DNA of 64,000 nucleotides, taken from assembly GCA_964036665.1 (NCBI GenBank), contig OZ038526.1, forward strand, positions 29,946,001-30,010,000, in the 5' to 3' direction. Source of the DNA: Gordius sp. MW1. Lineage: Eukaryota; Nematomorpha; Gordioida; Gordea; Gordiidae. Of this stretch, positions 44,410 to 55,853 are shown one piece after another; position 1 is the first letter of the stretch; the number at the start of each line of letters is the position of its first letter. The notes under the pieces were generated by a model, which had not been told where the DNA came from, searched no databases, and saw only the letters and a program-made list of their open reading frames with translations. A program made the position numbers and the translations under genes.

Positions 44410-45012
44410 ATGGGTCGTATGTATGGAAAAGGGTATTCACGCTTTTATATATTGATATTTAAATTAATATAGAAAGGGGATATCGCAGTCTGCTTTACCT
44501 TATAGAAGAAGCGTTCCGACAGTAATAAGAATTAATTGTATATTTATTTAGTCAATAGTGGTTAAAATTAAGCGCACAAGATGCTAAGGACCAAATTTAT
44601 AAATTAGCGAAGAAGGGATTATCACCTTCTCAGATAGGTTTGTAGTTAACAATTTTTTCCTTAATTTTATAGGTGTTATTCTTAGAGATTCTGATGGTAT
44701 TGCCCAAGTTAAAAACCTAACAGGCAATAAAATTTTGCGCATATTAAAGGCAGCTGGCCTCGGTCCTGATATTCCTGAAGATTTATATAATTTGATCAAA
44801 AAAGCTGTTGCTGTTAGAAAACATTTAGAAAGAAATAGAAAAGTAATTGTATTTGCAGTGTATTTATATATTTGTAGGATGTTGATTCTAAATTTAGATT
44901 GATCTTGATTGAAAGTCGTATCCACAGGCTTGCAAGATACTATAAAACAAAGAGATATCTTTCTCCCAATTGGAAATATGATTCAAGCACTGCATCTGCT
45001 TTAGTTGCATAA
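44410..45012 (+). CDS. RPS13: 40S ribosomal protein S13 (uS15)
   Basis: Component of the small ribosomal subunit. Five exons: 44410-44432, 44473-44521, 44559-44637, 44673-44842, 44878-45012, encoding 151 residues, the usual length for animal S13. The chain runs [20 protein letters not shown], then [53 protein letters not shown] and ends STASALVA, nearly identical to the human pattern. The four introns are only 40, 37, 35 and 35 nt. A pyrimidine stretch (CTTCCT) precedes the start codon by about 20 bases, as in many ribosomal protein genes, though no transcription start is proven. Confidence 0.98.
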
Positions 45013-45022
45013 ATTTAAATTT

Positions 45023-45028
45023 AATAAA
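45023..45028 (+). terminator. Polyadenylation signal AATAAA of RPS13
   Basis: AATAAA starts 11 bases after the RPS13 stop codon, implying a very short 3' UTR. The span 45029-46254 downstream is AT-rich and shows no gene. Confidence 0.7.
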
Positions 45029-46254
45029 TAACTTATTTACTATGTGTCCTGTTTTATTTTAAAGGTCTGCAATTTATGCAAATTTTATTTTAAAATATGT
45101 TTTGGAATTAAAATTAAGTTGATTTTACTTTACAATGGTATTTGTAGTTATAATGTCCGGATTTCCAATAGCTATGCTTCTCAATAGTATTTAACAAAAA
45201 TTAATCCCTTTAGAACATTTTATTGCTAGGTTTTTCTTACATACTCTCAATGTTTGCTACCATCAATAGTATATTTTCAAACATATACTGCACATTTTAA
45301 TATATTTTTAGTTCAACTTAAAATTTTTTGAAGATAATTATTTAAATATTTTTAAAATTGGGAGCCATGCTATAAAGAATAAAATTTGGTCATCTTTAAT
45401 TTTATTGCCAATTTTTTTTTGATTTTGCCAAATCCAAAGTTTAAGTGTGTCAAAGGAATTGTCATATAATTTAAACTTATAACTTAGATTTATTTTTAAT
45501 GGCTTTCTAAATTTACATGGGCATCATAATTTAACTTAAATATAAAACTAATCAAATTGTGACTTTCAAGTTAATAATATAACCAATATAAGAATTTAAT
45601 AATTATATTAAAGCGTAAAATATGAAATTTATTAATCAGAGTTGTTATTAACTGTACAATATGGACATGTGACACTTATATTTGATAGAAAACATCAGAG
45701 TCTTTAAACCTTAAATAATGGTAAAAGTTATAGTAACCATACATCATAACCATGAGAACAATATAATTAGATGCTTGAACTCATATAATTTTAATTTACT
45801 TATTTTGTTCACAAATCACCCTAGACCATTTCTACTATTTAAATTAAAAATTTTACCTAAGCTTTGGAAAAGCCACATATCTCTTAAACTTTAGCTCTAA
45901 CTTGCACACATTTTGTACATATTAGAGATCAGAAATGCCCTGCCCCTGTCTTAATAATTTTTAAGCAGGTACGTTGATAACATTCGGGCAATTCAGGCAT
46001 AATTAAATTCAAATCATAGTATATTATCTTGCTACTTTTTTATTACATATCGCGAATGCTGCCACCCCCAAATTAAATCTTTGCCCGAATTCATTTCTTA
46101 ACTACGTTTATGAAAAGGATTGAAATATTTAAATTTATGTAGCTATTGGTTGGGGAGACTCTTTATTGATATATATAATAAAGTGAGGTAAAAGAAAAGA
46201 AGAGTTCGAAGATTAATAAAGAAGTGAATTAAACGCCTTTATATAATAGCGAAT

Positions 46255-47249
46255 TAATTCTTCTTCTTTATCAATTCGTACCCACATTCGTGGGTTTTTT
46301 TTATCAGTTTCTTCCATCTAGCTCGTGTTAGAGCCATATTGGGATCGATCTTCTTATTGAGCATAACTTTGTCCACTTGCCCTTTCCAGGTACCACGAGG
46401 TCTACCTCTTCCTCTTTTTCCCGGCACTTCCATGTCTAGTACTATTCGATTGACGTCACTCGCATTTCTTCTCAAGATATGCCCATATTATCTTAGCCGA
46501 TTTTCGTTAATATAGTCGGCTATTGGCTGAATACCCATTTTTTCTCTAAGACTTTCATTCGTCATATGGTCCAACTTTGTGTATCCCAAGCTCCAGCGTA
46601 TCATTCTCATTTCCGTCGCTTGTAATAGTTTTTCTTGGGTCGCATTCAAGGCCCATGTTTCACTTCCGTAGAGTAACACCGGTCTTACGATAGATTTGTA
46701 AGCTTTACTCTTCAACCATATTGGCATCTTCTTGTCACACATTACACCGGATACGCTACGCCATTTTAACCATCCCTTCTGAATTCTTGCATTAACTTCT
46801 TTCGCACAACCTCCCTTTTGAAGTAGCATCGAGCCGAGGTACCTAAACTTGTCAACTCTTGGGAATTTCAATTGTTCATTCATCGATTGTGTGCCTTCTG
46901 CGTTCATCTCCATGTATACCGTCTTTCGGTCATTGACTTTGAGCCCATATGTAGCCAAACGTTTCGACCACTTATCGGCTTCTTCAAATACGATATCCTT
47001 CTTTTCCTCGCATAATACTATATCATCGGCATATAGCATACACCAAGGGGATGGCTTCTGTAAGTCCCTCGTTATCGTGTCTATAATAACGTTAAATAGA
47101 AACGGACTTAGGGCAGAACCTTGGTGTAAACCAATATTGACCTGAAAGGGCTTAGACTCTTCAACTGTCGTTCGAACGCACGATGTTGAGGCTTCATAGA
47201 TGTTTTTGATTAGCCGTACATATGCATCCGAGATGCTCTGTCTTCTCAA
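46255..47249 (-). mobile_element. RTE-type LINE, 5'-truncated copy 2
   Basis: Minus-strand reverse transcriptase 3' half. One frame (46488-47249) is open for 253 codons with GLHQGSALSPFLFNVIIDTI and CMLYADDIVLCEEKKD, and continues after a stop at 46475-46254 (MEVPGKRGRGRPRGTWKGQV). It ends at GATAAAGAAGAA, the same 3' tail as copy 3. Strongly similar to copy 1. 5' truncation is typical of incomplete target-primed reverse transcription. Confidence 0.9.
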
Positions 47250-47831
47250 TCAATTACATTTAGTGGTGAATGCGAGTTATATGTGATTGGTCAATTAACG
47301 TCGCGAAGTAGTAAGGTAATGTAAATGAGTCAATTAAGTTTCAAGACATAAGTAATATGCCGCGAGCAAAGTAGTAATTGACGCATACATAGCCATTTCA
47401 CTGTTCGCAATACACACGTGTGCCGTCTAGAATTAAAACAAAGGCGTCATGCCATTTTCACACAATGTATGCACATATAAGTGTTTAATTCTAATTCATT
47501 CAATTTTTTAACAAATTAAATTTGGTTCAACTTGCCTTTTTTATTCCCTAATCCACGCTATTACTTATTTCTAATATCTATAAAAATTGATTTCCATATC
47601 ATTTTTTTGTCCCATTTCATTCGCCCTTTATATTCCCTTATCTACGCTCTTATTTTTAAAATATATAATTAATTTACAACCATTCTTTTTTTGCTCAAGT
47701 AAAATTTTCTTTATTATATCTATAGCAAAGTAACTATTACTAATTGAAATAATTTTTTATTAACCTAAATGCATTAGCAATTAATCTATTAAAATTGTGT
47801 GACCATTTTTCAATAGTGGTTGAAAGATTTT

Positions 47832-48110
47832 GGGATTGCATGATTTCGGGTCTAACAGGCAAATTTGATTAATAGGGCCGGGCAGCTCTAATGGTTCGGA
47901 CATGGCCGAGCGGACACAGACGGTTTCAGGCTAGCAATTTTTAAACAAATCTAACCTCTGTTTGGGATCGCATAAATTCGGGATTAACGGGTAAATTTCG
48001 GGCAGCTTTAACGATTCGGGCGGACACTTAAATGGGTTCGAGTGGCAATGAAGTCAAAAAATTAAAGGCCGTTTTCGGGCAGAAAATTCCCAACAAATCT
48101 GACCTCTGGT
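47832..48110. repeat. Degenerate GC-rich repeat related to 9690-10680
   Basis: Two diverged direct blocks, each with a form of GATCGCATAAATTCGGG and GGGCAGCTTTAACGATTCGG, ending AATCTGACCTCTGG. The inverse of that end occurs near 9695. The remainder of 47250-48530 shows no gene. Confidence 0.5.
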
Positions 48111-48754
48111 TATGTTATTCAAATCTGTATAGCAATCAACCTTATTTGCATTGTACTTTTAAAAATATCTTTAACCATAATTAAATGTATGGCAATCAAA
48201 GAGTAAATTAACATCAAAGTTTTGATGGTCGATGTAAATTAATAGCAACATAATTTTATCCTTTTGTGTTATGAGGAATAGCCCTTTCTCATTTCCAACT
48301 CCAATTTAAGGCAAAATAATTAAATTTACCATTAAAATGGTCAACTTTAACATTAATATCAATTAATATTGTAAACGACATATACACACGATTGGGGATA
48401 CAGGTTTAGCCTGCCCCTTTTATTTAACACCATATCTTTACGACATGGACAATTTAATATCATTTTGCCCCTTCCAAAATCATTACCAAACATACTGGCT
48501 TTAGTTAACTTAAAGGGTATCTACTTCCATTAGAGGCCTGCATAGTCACAATTTTCAACACGAACCCGACCCGATATTTTAATTTTTCAAACCCGATTCG
48601 ACCTGAAAATTAAAAATTGTTATTTGCAAAAAATTTTCGACATGTTAAGCTTTAAGAAACATATTGGTGCCACTGATTTTAAGTTTATTTGAACGATTTA
48701 TGAAAGTATGTATAAATATTATCGCATCCACATTATTGGGCCGCAAATTTGCTC

Positions 48755-48845
48755 TTCGCTCTTTGGATTAGCAATCGAAAACGACCTCTCATTACTCGAA
48801 GAGCAATAATGGCCACAATTTACGAGCCAATAGCACTAAAGTGAA
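48755..48845 (-). pseudogene. Faint hAT transposase C-terminal remnant
   Basis: Minus strand reads SSSNERSFSIANPKSEEQIC, resembling the SER-x-FS-x-AG core of hATC, then degenerates. Its place inside the H3 inverted ends supports the call. Confidence 0.5.
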
Positions 48846-49164
48846 TATTTACAAGAATATACTTTCCACCATTCTTAAATGCCACAAATTCTATCAATTA
48901 ATAAAAATACTATAACAGCTCCACACCTCATACTTTTTATATATAATTATAAAATTTTATGCGTATAAAACTTGGTCAATCATAAAGTTAATTTTATAGA
49001 GAAAATGTTTATATCAAAACATTTAATATTATCATGTTGATGTGTTTACCTTTCAATCACTTAAGTAAAATTTAAAATTGGCCATCAAACAATTAAAGTA
49101 CAAGGAAATTAAATGAAAGATATAAATAACTTACATTTTGATATTTATGAGGAATTATTTTACC

Positions 49165-51848
49165 TCGACGGTCCCAAATCCGTGTGCAAAAAGTGGATGG
49201 TTGGCGTCAGATCAGGTCCCGGCTATAAAAACCAACTCCAAATAGTTTAATATAAAATTATACAACTTGAGTAGGGCGTCCTCCACATACCACGCGCACT
49301 GCATCTCACGCCCGTGGAATGTTAAAAAAACACTAAGGTAACTAACTGCCTGACTCACAACGAAGGCGGTTAAGGATATTAGCTGTGGAGAATGCAAATA
49401 ACTTGCTGGGATGTGGAAATATTTAAAAGAGAAAGGTACACATCGCTTGCTTCTAAGAGACGAGGTGGAACGATGCCAAAGCTCGAAAGTTAGGAGAAGA
49501 ATCTAAACTATTCTACAGTGGGACCAAATCGTAGAAAAGGAGTGGTATCGTCTAAGCATATCGTTCAAGGACAAGGTGGTGAAAGTCAAACGTTGTTCAG
49601 ACAGGTTAATGGGGGTGAATGTTTCAGATCAATTAGGGGCCTCCCAACCGTTATGTGCCCCTATACACCCCAATTTGGATTTATGTAATCAGAGAAAGAC
49701 ATATTCTTCGATTCATTGGAAAATAGGAAGAAAATCTATTAATTGGGCAGACTTCAACGCCACATAGATCGCCTCGGGTATGAACGAAATCATAGAGGCT
49801 ATGGGCATGGCCTGAAGAACTAAGAAGGGGAATAACTGGTCCAAGTATTCCAAGCATACGACATGACGATAGTTAACACCTATTTTAAAACGCGGTTGAC
49901 TTATAGAAATGGGGAACATTTTATTGACTTTGTTCATACAGCAAAAGGATCTATGGACGATTAAAGGTTGCAAAATGATACCGGGAGAAGAAATCACTAG
50001 ATAACATCGTCCACTTGTTATGAATCTTGAAGGAAAAGTATTTTTGGAAAGAAGAATGGTTTATGAACCCCGAATCAGAAACGAAATGCTAATAAAATTC
50101 TCTATAGACGGTGGCATAAATCAGAATAGTAGGAGGATTACTATGAATATAAGGAGGTAAAGAAAGCAGCGAAGAAGGCCGTTGTAATAGCGAAGAATGC
50201 TGCCTACACCTAATGGCAAACAAACTCGATAAAGGAAGCGACAAGTTTATGTACAAATTGGCTAAGATAAGGGAGAAAATAATGCTATGTTAGAGTCCTT
50301 AAAGTAATTAAAAATGAGAACTTTTTTTAAGCCGAAGGAGGTAATGGAAAGGTTGAAAGATATTTCAAGGAATTTTAAGTATTGCAAATGACAAAGATAC
50401 CCTTCCTGATCGAGCCAAACACAAGTATGGTCGAAATCTTTAGGAGGATGAAGTTAAGACACAAATGAACAAGATGCACAAAGAAAGGCTAATGGCGCAG
50501 ATGAAATACCTATGGAAGCATTGCTTAGATGCCGTGAAGAAGGAGTCACGACCATGACGAACCTCTTTAAGATATTGGCAGAAGAGCGAATTCTTAATCA
50601 ATGGAGAGCACGATTATACCTTTATTCAAAGGCAAAAAAAACGCTCGGGGTCTGGCAATTACAGAGGTATCAAGCTAACTTGTCAATCTTTGAAGCTTAT
50701 GGAAAGGATCTTAGTAACAAGTCTGAAAAACGAGGTGGAAATATCGGCTAACCAATTCGGATTTGTGACGGGCAAATCCACAGTCCACCCGATCTTCGCA
50801 CTAAGACAAATGATGGATAAATATGGGAGACCTACATATGGTCTTTATCGACTTAGAGAAAGTTTATGACACGGTCCTTCGCCATTTAACATAGTGGTGT
50901 TTGAGAAATCAAAATATTCCCCGCACAAATGAACGGCTCATGAAAAACATTTAGGAAGCCTCAAACTCTTGCGTTAGAACGACAGTTGGAAAATTTAAAC
51001 CTTTTCGGGAAATTGGATCACATCTAGTTTCTGCTTTAAATGTCATTTAATATAATTATGGACACGATAACTAAGACATCCGCATCTTGGGGCATGCTAT
51101 ATGCCGATAAAATAGTTTTAATTGAAGATACAACGGAGAAAGTATTCAAAGAAGCTGAAAACTGCTTAAAGCGCTTAGCTATATGGTTTATAGAAACAAT
51201 TAAAAACGGTATACATGGAGATGAACGTTACCGGCATCCCATCGAGAGATGACCATTTAAAGTACCCAAAAGTCGATAGATTTTTATAAGGCTCGATATT
51301 ACATCAAGATTGAGGTTGCGCAAAAGAGTCAAGCGATCCAGGATGGCTCAAATGGCAAAGTAAATCCGGTCTAATGTGCACCATAAAAATGCCAATATGG
51401 TCGAAGAGTAAATCTTAATCCAAGTAAGACCGGTGTCACTCTATGGAAGTAAAACATGGACATCAAATACCCCTGAAGTAAAGCGATTACAAGCCATGGA
51501 CATGAGACGGAGCTTAGGGTATACTAAGTGCGATCATATGACAAATCACTGTCTTAAGGAAAGAATGGGTATACAACCGATGGCGGACTTGATTAACGAA
51601 AACCGACTAAGGTGGTATCGTCATATTCTACGAAGGGACACTAATGATGTGAATCGAATAGTATCGGATTTGTTAATGCCTAGGAAGAGAGGAAGAGAAT
51701 GACCTCGTGTTACGTGGAAAGTGCAAGTAAACAAAGTTATGAAAACGAAGATGATAAATCAAGGTTTAATCTTACCTGATCAGGATGGAAGAAATTTATC
51801 AAACAAACCCCCCAATATGGGACCTAATACATGATAAAGAAGAAGGGT
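49165..51848 (+). mobile_element. RTE-type LINE, near full-length but heavily mutated (copy 3)
   Basis: Plus-strand copy starting with the 5' UTR motif GACGGTCCCAAATCCGTGTG and ending with GATAAAGAAGAAGG. Endonuclease and reverse transcriptase are recognisable in broken frames: SDRLMGVNVSDQ near 49590, GMLYADKIVLIEDTTEK near 51090 (YADD changed to YADK), LGYTKCDHMTN and NRLRWYRHILRRDTNDVN near 51520-51650. Many stops and deletions make it much older than copy 1. Confidence 0.88.
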
Positions 51849-52391
51849 ATGAGAGCATTATTTTTAAATAGTAGGTAATAGATATATTGTTTTCCGTATG
51901 TGAAAGTTGCCGTAAAGTTCATAACCTTCGACCGACCCAAAAGCATTTAAAATTTTAGACCCAAACCCGACCCGACCTAAAAATAGATAAAAAATCGAAC
52001 CCAGCCCGAAAGAATTTAAAAATTATACCTCGGGTCGTTTCGGGTCACCTGTGCAGGCCTCTACTCACATGATTGGCGAGCAAAAAAAAATTGTTTTAAT
52101 AATGTCATATATATGCGTGAAATGAACCTATAGAATTTTCTATTTCTATGCCACCGATCTTGTTAAATGCAAAAATCTCAAAATTGTTAAATTCTTTGAA
52201 CCGATAATTTAAAAAAGGCTCTTCATTTAAAATCATTTAAGGCTTAGTTATTAAATTTTATAAAATGTTAAATATATTATGTCTTTTTTAATGCGACCCG
52301 AAGGAACTCCTTTCCTCCAACTTATTTTATAAAATCTATTTTGGTCAATATGCCATCTTATTTCAAGAATACGATAAGTAGAATAATTTTA

Positions 52392-52397
52392 TTTATT
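52392..52397 (-). terminator. Polyadenylation signal of the opsin gene
   Basis: AATAAA on the minus strand about 90 bases past the opsin stop codon. Confidence 0.5.
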
Positions 52398-52483
52398 AAA
52401 TCATAGGATAACATACATATCTTGGTTTAAATACAAGTATGAGAAGACAATAAGTAAAAAAGAACAATTCACAATTTAATTTT

Positions 52484-54209
52484 TTATACACACGTTGCAT
52501 TAAGTCTTTTGAGCTTGATAGAATTCAAATCTTTATAATTTTTAGTACTCCTGTAACGTTGACTCCTAATTGATCGCCTACTTTTAGGGTCTAGATCTTC
52601 CACGGTTGTATCTGTGCTTTTGCCATCATAGTAGGAAAAAACCTCACTCTCATAACCGATCATATTTGCCAATTTATCAATCAATATCTAGTCAAAAATA
52701 TATTTAATTATTTTTCAGCTTAAATAATCTTACAACATTTTTTTATAAAATAAGATAAAAGCAATGTTCAATAAACTTAAGATAAGATCAATACCTTTTT
52801 AATTTTATCGTGCGTTATGAAGTATATGTATGGATTGTAGAGCGCAGAGGTTTTCGCGTATATTGCTGCAGTGGCTGAAATCAGAGGAGTAATAAGTTTG
52901 GCCTTGCCTCCCAAGCACATTAAAACAATCACGGCATAAGGAGTCCAAGCTAACAGATACCTAATTGATAATAACATTATATTGGTTAAAATGATAAATA
53001 TAGCCTTTATTAAACCAAAGGTGCTAATTTGATAATTTTTAAAGCAACACTTTACCCGATTAATATGATGAAAACCATTTTAGCCAATTTTATGCTCCAC
53101 TTGTAATTTTGCATGATTTTTGTATAGCCCTCGCTATCATGCTTAGCCGTTTGCCTATCCAACTTATTTCTATTACGACTTATAATGGTAAAAATGGTTC
53201 CATATGTCAAACTTATGATAAGTAGCGGTATCATAAAGCAGAAAGCGAATAATCCCCAAACGTAAGCTCTGGATATTCCATCCTAATAAGGATTGCAATC
53301 ATATAAGAATATATATACTTTGACGAATGCGATTTCTTTAAATTAATCAATACTAATAAAAAATTACCCGACTAAGATAATCAACGGTACATGAAGTAAG
53401 TCCTCCTTCAAACGTATATCGGCTCCATCCTAATGCAGGTAAAATGCTCCAACCAAAGCAAAAAATCCACACAAACGCTAAGCCAGTAATGGCAAATTTG
53501 TAGGAGAGTTTTTCACCTTTCATGGCATTCGTTATGCTATATGCTCTATCCAAAGTGATAACAGCAATACTATTTATCGACATTAGCCCGAAAAAAGTGC
53601 CAGCAAATCCATATATATCACACCCTAATATATGTTTCAAGTTTTAGTAGTAACTAACATATAAATATAACAAATATTTTAAATATTATACATAATTGAT
53701 TAGTTGTACAAATATAAATTTATAACTTATATTTTACCAATCAATCCAAATGGCCAATTTTCGTTCATCTGCGCGATTATGTGCATGGGACAATTTGTCA
53801 ATAAAATCATCATGTCACTAAACGCTAAATTGCATAGTAATAGGTTTGATGGAGATCGGATCGATTTACACCTGGCCAGTGATGGAGGAATAAAAACTAA
53901 TTAAAAACCTTTATACAACAAATTTAACATATATTTGCCCAATTCTAACTATAACATGGCATGTTAGATCCACGAATTAAAAAGTATTGCAGGTTAACAT
54001 AAATGATTAAGAGCGTTATACTTGAAGAAGATGGTAATGGAGAGGGCATTGCCGAAAGTGCCGAAAAAGAGCAAAAAAGTTGAATAGATCAAAATTAAGC
54101 CATTGATCCATTTTGGAATTGGCGCCAAGTGCTGCCAATAAAAATAGTATTTATCTTCATAGCCTTTGATGAGATGGATAGGAAAATTACTGATATTTTG
54201 CGTATACAT
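52484..54209 (-). CDS. Opsin (r-opsin-like visual GPCR)
   Basis: Retinal-binding seven-helix receptor, a light sensor in the plasma membrane of photoreceptor cells by family. Six minus-strand exons: 54022-54209, 53738-53871, 53368-53624, 53056-53282, 52795-52960, 52484-52687; phases agree, 391 residues. The N-terminus has a possible N-glycosylation site NIS (5-7). Helix 2 reads SNLLLCNLAFSDMM. C109 and C186 form the expected disulfide pair. E180 in EGGLTSC corresponds to the loop-2 counterion site. W274-x-P is in helix 6, and K305 in AKTSALYNPYIY is the Schiff-base lysine. Oddities: the DRY motif is DRA (133-135) and the post-NPxxY tripeptide, HPK in most r-opsins, is HDK (319-321). The tail is rich in Ser/Thr/Arg. 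Assignment as an opsin is firm; the subclass is inferred. Confidence 0.95.
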
Positions 54210-54477
54210 GCGCTTTTAGGGATTTAAAACAAAATCTTTTCTCTGAACCAAAATGGGCCAGACATTATATGAGGGATGCGGGGGTTAGAGCAGTGTAATA
54301 AACATATTTTTAATAATTAATGAAAAAATTATACATCCGCCCCTTGAGTTATAGGTGCTAATCCATAGGGGAGTTGTCCTAAATGAATCCTTTCACTGAG
54401 CACCATTAATATGTAAAGCCAATACTTCACAATAATTAGCGGATATCAGCCTTGTTATTTCGTAATTGAGAAGGGAA

Positions 54478-55640
54478 GGGGGGGGGGTCGTTATATAATA
54501 TCACTTACCACTAAATCCATAAGTTTTTATTCGCTTGGGAGATGCCTTTACCCAATTTCTAAATATTGCGTATGTTTTTTAATTAGGAACCAAACTCTTG
54601 ACCTACACCCTATAATGAATGACACTTTATTACATTATAATAGGGTTAATCAAATAGAGCGCAAACCGACAAATAAGAGGTATGTATATTCGCAATTATA
54701 CATAATTAAATTATTACATTAAGAGACGAATTTGGAAAAGACTAGCTATTAATTAACTTAATTACTATGTATCTTTTTCATTTGTTTATTATTTATTTTG
54801 TGTCGGCATAGTTTTAATAACTTACCTGCAGTTCTCACTCATAAAATAATAACATTACAAAACACCATTTTTAAGGTATAATAATGGCTAGAAACGTAAA
54901 TGCATTCGTTCACAAATAGTGATTGTAATCTAAATGGATTTCGCAAACGTAACTTTTAAATGAAGCGACTATGTTATTAATATTAGCTTAATTGTAAGCC
55001 TATCTAATTATTCTTAAAAATTTTATTCCCTTAGTGTTATTATTTGAAATCTTCCATCATTAAGCACGCAAGATATAACTGGACAAAATTATTTTGCTTT
55101 TATTTGAAATATACTTTATAAATGCCTTTTGATGTGCAAAGATTTTCGCAAGAAGGTCACGAAGATATTAAGGATAGTAAGAAAAACTCAATTTTTAAAC
55201 CCTAAAAATTTTTTTTTGAAGAGTTAATAATGTTTGTACGATGTGCATATATAACTTTAAAATTCTTTATGAATAACCAGCTCTTCCCATACAAATAATT
55301 AAAGTCATTATTGTCAAAAAGTATATTTAAAAACAGGGGAAAGGAGTTATAAAGGCGGTGTCACTTAGGCAAAGAAATGCAATATTAATCTTTCTAATGT
55401 TAGGCGGCTCCTGCAATTAATTATTCAACCTCATAATTTATAAACATATTTGATTCCAAGGGAATAAAGGATTATAAAGCAATGCAACCTGTTGGCAGCG
55501 ATCATAAATAATTTAACATCGTAAAAGTATAAAAAACAAAGCTATTTTGTTTAGTTGTTGTAAATTTATTGTAATCAAAATATTCTTTACCCTTCATTAG
55601 AAATACCGTAATTCAGTAGCGTAGGGAAGGAAGGGGGGGG
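54478..55640. other. AT-rich intergenic DNA, no gene seen
   Basis: The stretch 54210-55746 upstream of the opsin contains two G runs (54478-54488 and about 55633-55649) and AT-rich sequence only. The opsin promoter should lie in the first part but no defined element could be read. Confidence 0.5.
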
Positions 55641-55746
55641 GGGGGGGGTTCGGAGCCCCTCTCCTGACAAAAAAATTGATTTGAAAAAATATTCAAATTA
55701 TACGGAAAATTGAATGATATTAATAGGAGACTTGTTAGTGTTGCGT

Positions 55747-55777
55747 AGAGTTGTTAAATTGTTAACTTGCTTCAAAC
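55747..55777 (+). repeat. Dispersed AGTTGTTAAATTG repeat, copy 2
   Basis: AGAGTTGTTAAATTG followed by TTAACTTGCTTCAA, matching 57470-57499 in the same orientation on the other side of X6, and 6126-6165 in inverse. Confidence 0.65.
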
Positions 55778-55853
55778 TCCAAGAAATCTTTTGTATATCT
55801 AGTCTTAGAATTAGTAGATTTCATCTAAAATTCAATATCAAATTAGTTAAGAA

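Larger units (their letters stand above)
48531..52062. mobile_element. hAT transposon relic H3, split by RTE copy 3
   Basis: Inverted ends TAGAGGCCTGCATAG (48531) and CTGTGCAGGCCTCT (52062), each followed inward by ACCCGACCCGA-type sequence. Flanks ACTTCCAT (48523-48530) and ACTCACAT (52063-52070) match at six of eight bases, an aged 8-bp duplication. A faint hATC remnant lies at 48755-48845. Without the LINE (49165-51848) it was about 850 bases. Confidence 0.7.

Noticed and set aside
53704..53904. Plus-strand 66-codon frame
   Set aside because: Antisense to the opsin exon 53738-53871, which has conserved helix 2 sequence.
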